Origin: Pocillopora verrucosa
Lineage: Eukaryota; Cnidaria; Anthozoa; Scleractinia; Pocilloporidae
Direction: 5' to 3'
DNA: 64,000 bases
Assembly (NCBI RefSeq): GCF_036669915.1
Contig: NC_089320.1
Coordinates: forward strand, 5,885,491 to 5,949,490
The position numbers and the translations under genes were made by a program. Below are positions 59,801 through 64,000 of the stretch, piece by piece. Under the pieces are notes generated by a model. It had not been told where the DNA came from, made no database searches, and worked only from the letters and a program-made list of their open reading frames with translations. The stretch's first letter is position 1. Every line of letters begins with the position of its first letter.

Positions 59801-62035
59801 GAAATTCTTCCAACTTATTTCCTTAGTTTTCTTCAAATATTTAACAGGAGAATTTGGTTATCTCAAAAAAACACCCTGTAGCTGGTGAGCTTTTCTGTTC
59901 TCATAACCTGCGAAGGAGATAACCTATTGTAATTGCAGGAAGAAGTCACATGTTCATCACTTCTGAGGGTTAAAGAGTTAAAAAGGGAAATTGTACTAGA
60001 AAGCATGCATGACAGTGGAAAGCCATGCAATACTTATCATCAATTGCAAGCTGCACATAATGAAACATACCTTCCAGACACAAGAACTGAACCCTCACAG
60101 TGAACACAACATATCGCATCGTTGTGACCTTCTAAAGATCTCACATAAAACTTCATATCACTGTTTAAGGATGGTGACTGCAATATGCAAGTTTTTGTAT
60201 TTGCCAGAGGAGTATCAGGCACCTTGCCCTGAACAGCACCTTGATTAGTACTTGTACTCTTGCTTTGATTAGGTTTATTTTCATCCTGCGCACTTTGACT
60301 GATAACTTTTTGTTCTGCTCCCTCAACATCAGATGCGAAAAAAGTGGTGGTAGTTACTTCCTCTTCTATTTCTTGCTGAATCAACAGAGCTGGTTCATCT
60401 TCTTTTGTTTGATTTTCCATTCTTTGTATTTCCAAATTCAGTTCGTCTTCCCTTGCTACCAATTGCTGCACTTTAGAGCGTATTTCATCTTTTGTACAAA
60501 GCTAAGAATGTCAAAAAAAAAAAAAAAAGATTATCTATTGAATTTAAAAACTTACAAAGCTGCAAATTTATGGACAAAAGATAACATCAGCATGATAGAT
60601 CATTCAAAGCAAGTGGGACACACTGCAAGAACCTTAATCCAAGCTTCCATAGTGTGATGTAAAAATAAGTGTTATTTATTTAGTACCTTGTCAGGCATTG
60701 TGACACACTTTGCAAGCTTAAGTAGAGATCTTGGTGGGCTGAATTAAAAAATGCATGCTTGTGTGATTGTTCCGACTGTTTTGTTGTCATTTTGTTCAGT
60801 TTTTATTTCTCAATGTTTTCCAAAGTGATAATAATAGTAACATAGTTTCTTTTCTTGGACATAACTATCTCTTCGGCCTTTCTATGAGTCATTTTAAGTC
60901 CTCTCCTAGTGTCTTGGGCTAATTGACTCTCAGTCAGGCCCAAAACATATTTATGCCCACAAACAAAGACTCTGTTGTTTTATTCTAGCTTGTTAGGGGT
61001 TGGGATGATTGGTTCATTGCAGATCACTTATCAGGTCTCCTTGAAAATACACCAGTACCCATGCATATTTCTTGGTAAAAAGATGCATTTTGAATCAAAG
61101 TTACACTCATGCTTTTTGCTGGAAATCACCAATAAAATAGCTCCTAATGTATGGCTAAAACCCATACCTTTAAATCTTAAGTCCTACACTTTAACTTTTT
61201 GGCTCCTGCAACTTCAACCGAACAGACCAGCGAGTAAATCCTTCTTTGAAGAAATATGAGAAAAATCTGTCATGATTACAAAACACTTGATAAGCTGGCA
61301 GTGACTCGACAGAAATTTTTTTCAATGGTTTCACATCTTTGGTTCAAACCAAAGAATTTTTGTGGTCAGCCTTGCTCTATTTAGTCATGAACTGTGCGGA
61401 AACAGACTATGAAATGTATTTGGTAAATCGAGTACTGAAAAGAAATGTGGAAAATTAAAATCAGTGGTTTAAAAGGGAAAAGCATTGTAACTTGCTTGGG
61501 ACCAGACTCACTATTTATGAAAAATCAACAGATGGGTAAAAATAACAGGCATCGGTGCCAAAATTAACTTTCGTGCTTATCTATCGCTTCCGGCCAGGTG
61601 ATCTGTTCTCAACAACGAACTCGTCGATGGCGGAAAAAAAAAACATTCGCGCTCACGGGTAAATTACAGTTAAGCTGAATCAATTATTTTTCAGTGAGTG
61701 TTAACCACGACCTCAGTAACCTTTAATTATAATCAAATTGATGAAAAGCAAGTTGACCCAAATCTCTTTTCATTCGTTTTTACTTACAAACTGTAAGCAA
61801 AGAAGTATAGTCTGCACTACTGTTTGTAATCATAGCTACTACGAGACGCGTATTAAACGTGGCTATTGTTTATCATGGCACAGTTTCAGTACGAAATTTT
61901 AACTTTCACCATTACCTTAAGATATTCTTCTTCCGTTAATTCTCGCTCTAAGTCCTCTAATTTTTCAATTTGCCGTAGCTTTTTCCTGAATTTTCGTAAC
62001 TCAGTAGCAACTTTCTGTCTATCGAAGTCGGCCAT
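50887..62035 (-). CDS. WD40-repeat protein with N-terminal coiled coil and acidic tail
   Basis: Nine coding exons on the minus strand, giving an in-frame 522-residue protein: 62035-61916, 60501-60071, 56212-56091, 55426-55340, 53771-53680, 53166-52938, 52843-52721, 52023-51840, 51067-50887. The N-terminus is a charged helix (ELRKFRKKLRQIEKLEDLER) continued in exon 2 (REDELNLEIQRMENQ), then a Ser/Gln-rich linker. WD40 units follow: SLEGHNDAICCVHCEGSVLVSG, LKLWNADTGKEVKSLGGHTG, VVTGSKDCSMKIWSLSN, GKVELWDLETGNAVRSVRGH, VISGSASGVVKVWDVRD, and one around VELKLWDQLPS. The last exon is very acidic (SDTESSEDEDDIPAG). It probably forms a beta-propeller scaffold. I cannot place it in a named WD40 family. 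Intron 2 is long (56213-60070). All junctions are GT-AG. Confidence 0.8.
55745..55880 (-). repeat. Penelope-associated repeat with hammerhead-like core, in WD40 intron
   Basis: Similar to 5036-5165. On the minus strand it reads CTGACGA, a GGGT/ACCC stem with a short loop, then CGAAATG, so both the CUGANGA and GAAA boxes of a hammerhead are present. It lies in the intron between exons 3 and 4 of the WD40 gene. Confidence 0.5.
55928..56045. repeat. Perfect 59-bp tandem duplication
   Basis: Two adjacent direct copies with the same sequence, each starting AGTTGTAAGGGGGATCCTTT. They sit about 45 bp from the 3' end of WD40 exon 3, inside the intron. Perfect identity suggests a very recent event or an assembly artefact. 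Confidence 0.85.
56213..60070. other. Long intron 2 of the WD40 gene
   Basis: AT-rich, with an A-rich tract near 56870-56900 and a poly-G run near 59210. No nested gene recognised on either strand. Confidence 0.5.
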
Positions 62036-63112
62036 TATACACGCTGAAAATGATTGAAGACTGGGAATAATTATTTCAACATGTTCCAGGCTGGGGTAGG
62101 GTTAGGTTTTTTCTCTCTTCTGTCTACCCTCACCGTGGCCGTGATCCAGCAGCTGGAATGCCAAAACACAATAAACAGCAGGTCATTTTTTTATCTTTAT
62201 TTTCCCACAACGATTAAAATTTTAACTCATATTGATTTGCCTTTCCACAAGATAACGCTATTAATCAAATCGCGCTTTGTGTATAAAGCTTAGCACTATT
62301 CATGAAATCCGTTTTGATACACCACAAACATTTCCATAGTCCATTTTTATTAAGATTTAGGAAGTCAAAACATGTGCTAAAGCGAAATAATTTATACTAG
62401 ACCATGTCATGAAACAATTAAAATGTTTGATGGACCGTGTGAAATTGTATAATAAACATTCTAAAAGATTTTTCTTTATTTACTGCCGAGTAAAGTTTCT
62501 TCAATTATTTTGAATGAACATTTATTGATTTATCATCTTCTGTTATTTGAATACTAAATCTGTGTCCTGAATCCCAGCTGCCTCAATAAACTGCCATATT
62601 TTGTACTAGTATGTGTAAAAAAATTTAATATGGATTTCGTTCTGCTGATTGCAAATAAAAAAGCTATGATTTCATTGGCTGGCGGGTGACACATAGGAGT
62701 ATATTTCTCGTCAAAGTCGACAGAAGAAAGGGTGTCTCATATGCCAGAACCATTAGCACAGCTTGCGCCTCGCTAATTGACAAACAGAAATACTCATTCG
62801 CTGAATTTTTAGTCATGTAAAGAATCCCTTAGAAAGGTATTCTGTGTCAGTTACGAGTTGGGAAGTACGCGCGGCATCTCGTATCGTTCACCCTTGATCG
62901 GTGTTGTTCATGCCTCTTCAGTCAAGAGCCTAAGTTATTATATGTCAAGTGCTGTGACAGTCTTCCTGATGAGTCACTTAAAAGAATTTTAAATTTCTCC
63001 TCTTGAAGACAACTTGTTTCGACAGCGGGAACTTGACAATCGATATACCTAATATCTTTTATTGCTGACCTCAATTTTCGCCAACTGTGGGTCAAATGCG
63101 AACGTTTCACGG
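62036..63112. other. Divergent intergenic region between WD40 and CUB genes
   Basis: About 1.1 kb separates the start codons of two head-to-head genes and must contain both promoters. No TATA box or known site could be assigned with confidence. Confidence 0.5.
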
Positions 63113-64000
63113 ATGGCGGCCAAGTTTAGTTGGATCGTACTGCAACTGTTCGCCGTATGGATTCGAATTTGTCGTTCTTCTTGCGGTGACCACCTTGAAG
63201 GCTATTCCGGAGACCTTCGTTTTCCTATAAGTGGAGGAAATGTTGGCGAAAGTCTTCGCTGCACTTGGACAATTACAGTGTCAGAGAGATTTCGTGTAAA
63301 AATTACATTCACAGACTTTGTTATGGAAACAATATGTTGTTCTTGTACGCATGATTTTTTAGAAATTCGCGACGGGTCTCTTGACAATTCCACTGTTATT
63401 GGACGATTCTGTGCAAAAAGGCAACCTAAATTTATTTACTCCACGACAAATGTTATATGGATTCAATTTACGTCTGATTTTCGTACCTACAGTAGTAATC
63501 GTTTTCGGCTGTCATACGAAGCAGTATGTGGCAGCCATTACACTGATTCTTCAGGCACTCTTCGTTCACCAAGGTATTCGTTTCCTTATGAAAACAAAGA
63601 TTGCATCTACAGCATCGAGGTGCCGAAAGGGAGAATAAAGGTAAAGTTCGAGAGCTTCAGAGTTAATGGTCGAATGCCTGTTTGTTTATATGACTTTCTT
63701 GAGGTGAAGGAAATTGGATACTTCGTACTCTCAAATTCTCAAGGAGAATCGAGACGTAGTCGTTACTGCGGCATTAACAAACCGCCAATTATTTATTCTA
63801 CAAAAGGTAGTATTCTGTGGTTTAGATTCAAGAGGTCAGATGATGGGAAATCACGATTCATAGCTAATTATCGCACCATTTTCGTTGGAGAGGGAACATG
63901 TGGTGGAACCTTTAAAGATACATCGGGGTTAATATACTCGCAAAATTACCCCTATCACTTTCCACACGGCCAAGAATGTGTATGGAAAATTCGGGTGGAT
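63113..64000 (+). CDS. Secreted or membrane CUB-domain protein, 5' part
   Basis: An open frame of 296 codons from ATG 63113 to the right edge, so the gene continues outside the window. Residues 1-23 form a signal peptide (MAAKFSWIVLQLFAVW). CUB domain 1 covers about 24-138 (CG start, CTWTITV, HDFLEIRDG, FC, beta-strand end RFRLSYEAV). CUB 2 covers about 139-262 (CGSHYTDSSGTLRSPRY, CIYSIEVPKG, YDFLEVKE, YCG). CUB 3 begins at about 263 (CGGTFKDTSGLIYSQNYP, HFPHGQECVWKI). CUB domains are extracellular binding modules with two disulfides; the expected cysteines are visible. CUB 1 has extra cysteines (ETICCSC). No intron is needed in the visible part. Later domains (protease, LDLR, transmembrane) cannot be known from here. 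Confidence 0.85.
   Translation, partial: MAAKFSWIVLQLFAVWIRICRSSCGDHLEGYSGDLRFPISGGNVGESLRCTWTITVSERFRVKITFTDFVMETICCSCTHDFLEIRDGSLDNSTVIGRFCAKRQPKFIYSTTNVIWIQFTSDFRTYSSNRFRLSYEAVCGSHYTDSSGTLRSPRYSFPYENKDCIYSIEVPKGRIKVKFESFRVNGRMPVCLYDFLEVKEIGYFVLSNSQGESRRSRYCGINKPPIIYSTKGSILWFRFKRSDDGKSRFIANYRTIFVGEGTCGGTFKDTSGLIYSQNYPYHFPHGQECVWKIRVD

Overview
The window looks like nuclear DNA of an anthozoan cnidarian, most likely a stony coral or a close relative. It is AT-rich and intron-rich, with GT-AG introns, CUB and WD40 proteins, a rhodopsin-type GPCR remnant and many degenerate transposons (Penelope-like, BEL/Pao, foldback MITEs). It also carries a transposase-like family that I associate with coral genomes. 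The organism call is an inference from gene style and was not checked by a database search.

Layout. 1-808 (-): first copy of a receptor-transporter-protein (RTP)-like zinc-finger gene, cut by the left edge. 5.0-9.2 kb (-): broken transposase-like gene; 9.6-10.4 kb (+): its head-to-head partner gene, also broken. 10.6-11.8 kb: a 123-bp-period array of foldback units next to a Penelope-like remnant. 11.8-18.5 kb: mostly empty, with foldback elements and a GPCR pseudogene. 18.5-19.6 kb (-): second, complete RTP-like gene. 21.3-49.5 kb (+): three complete tandem Mx/dynamin-like GTPase genes (copies 1-3) with the same seven coding exons and splice phases, each preceded by a conserved candidate 5' non-coding exon. 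A BEL/Pao remnant lies between copies 1 and 2, and large inverted duplications lie upstream of copies 2 and 3. 50.9-62.0 kb (-): a nine-exon WD40 gene. 63.1 kb to the right edge (+): the start of a secreted CUB-domain gene.

Main idea. Mx GTPases and RTP4 are interferon-stimulated antiviral effectors in vertebrates. Here relatives of both families sit side by side and both have been duplicated locally. An IRF/ISRE-type motif (GAAANNGAAA) lies in the 5' region of one RTP copy, with a one-mismatch version at the same place in the other. Copies 1 and 2 of the GTPase have alanine in place of the P-loop glycine before the catalytic lysine, while copy 3 keeps it. Together this suggests a cnidarian innate-immune cluster with one canonical and two altered GTPases, shaped by gene conversion. 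The domain and exon assignments are read from the sequence; the immune role is inference.
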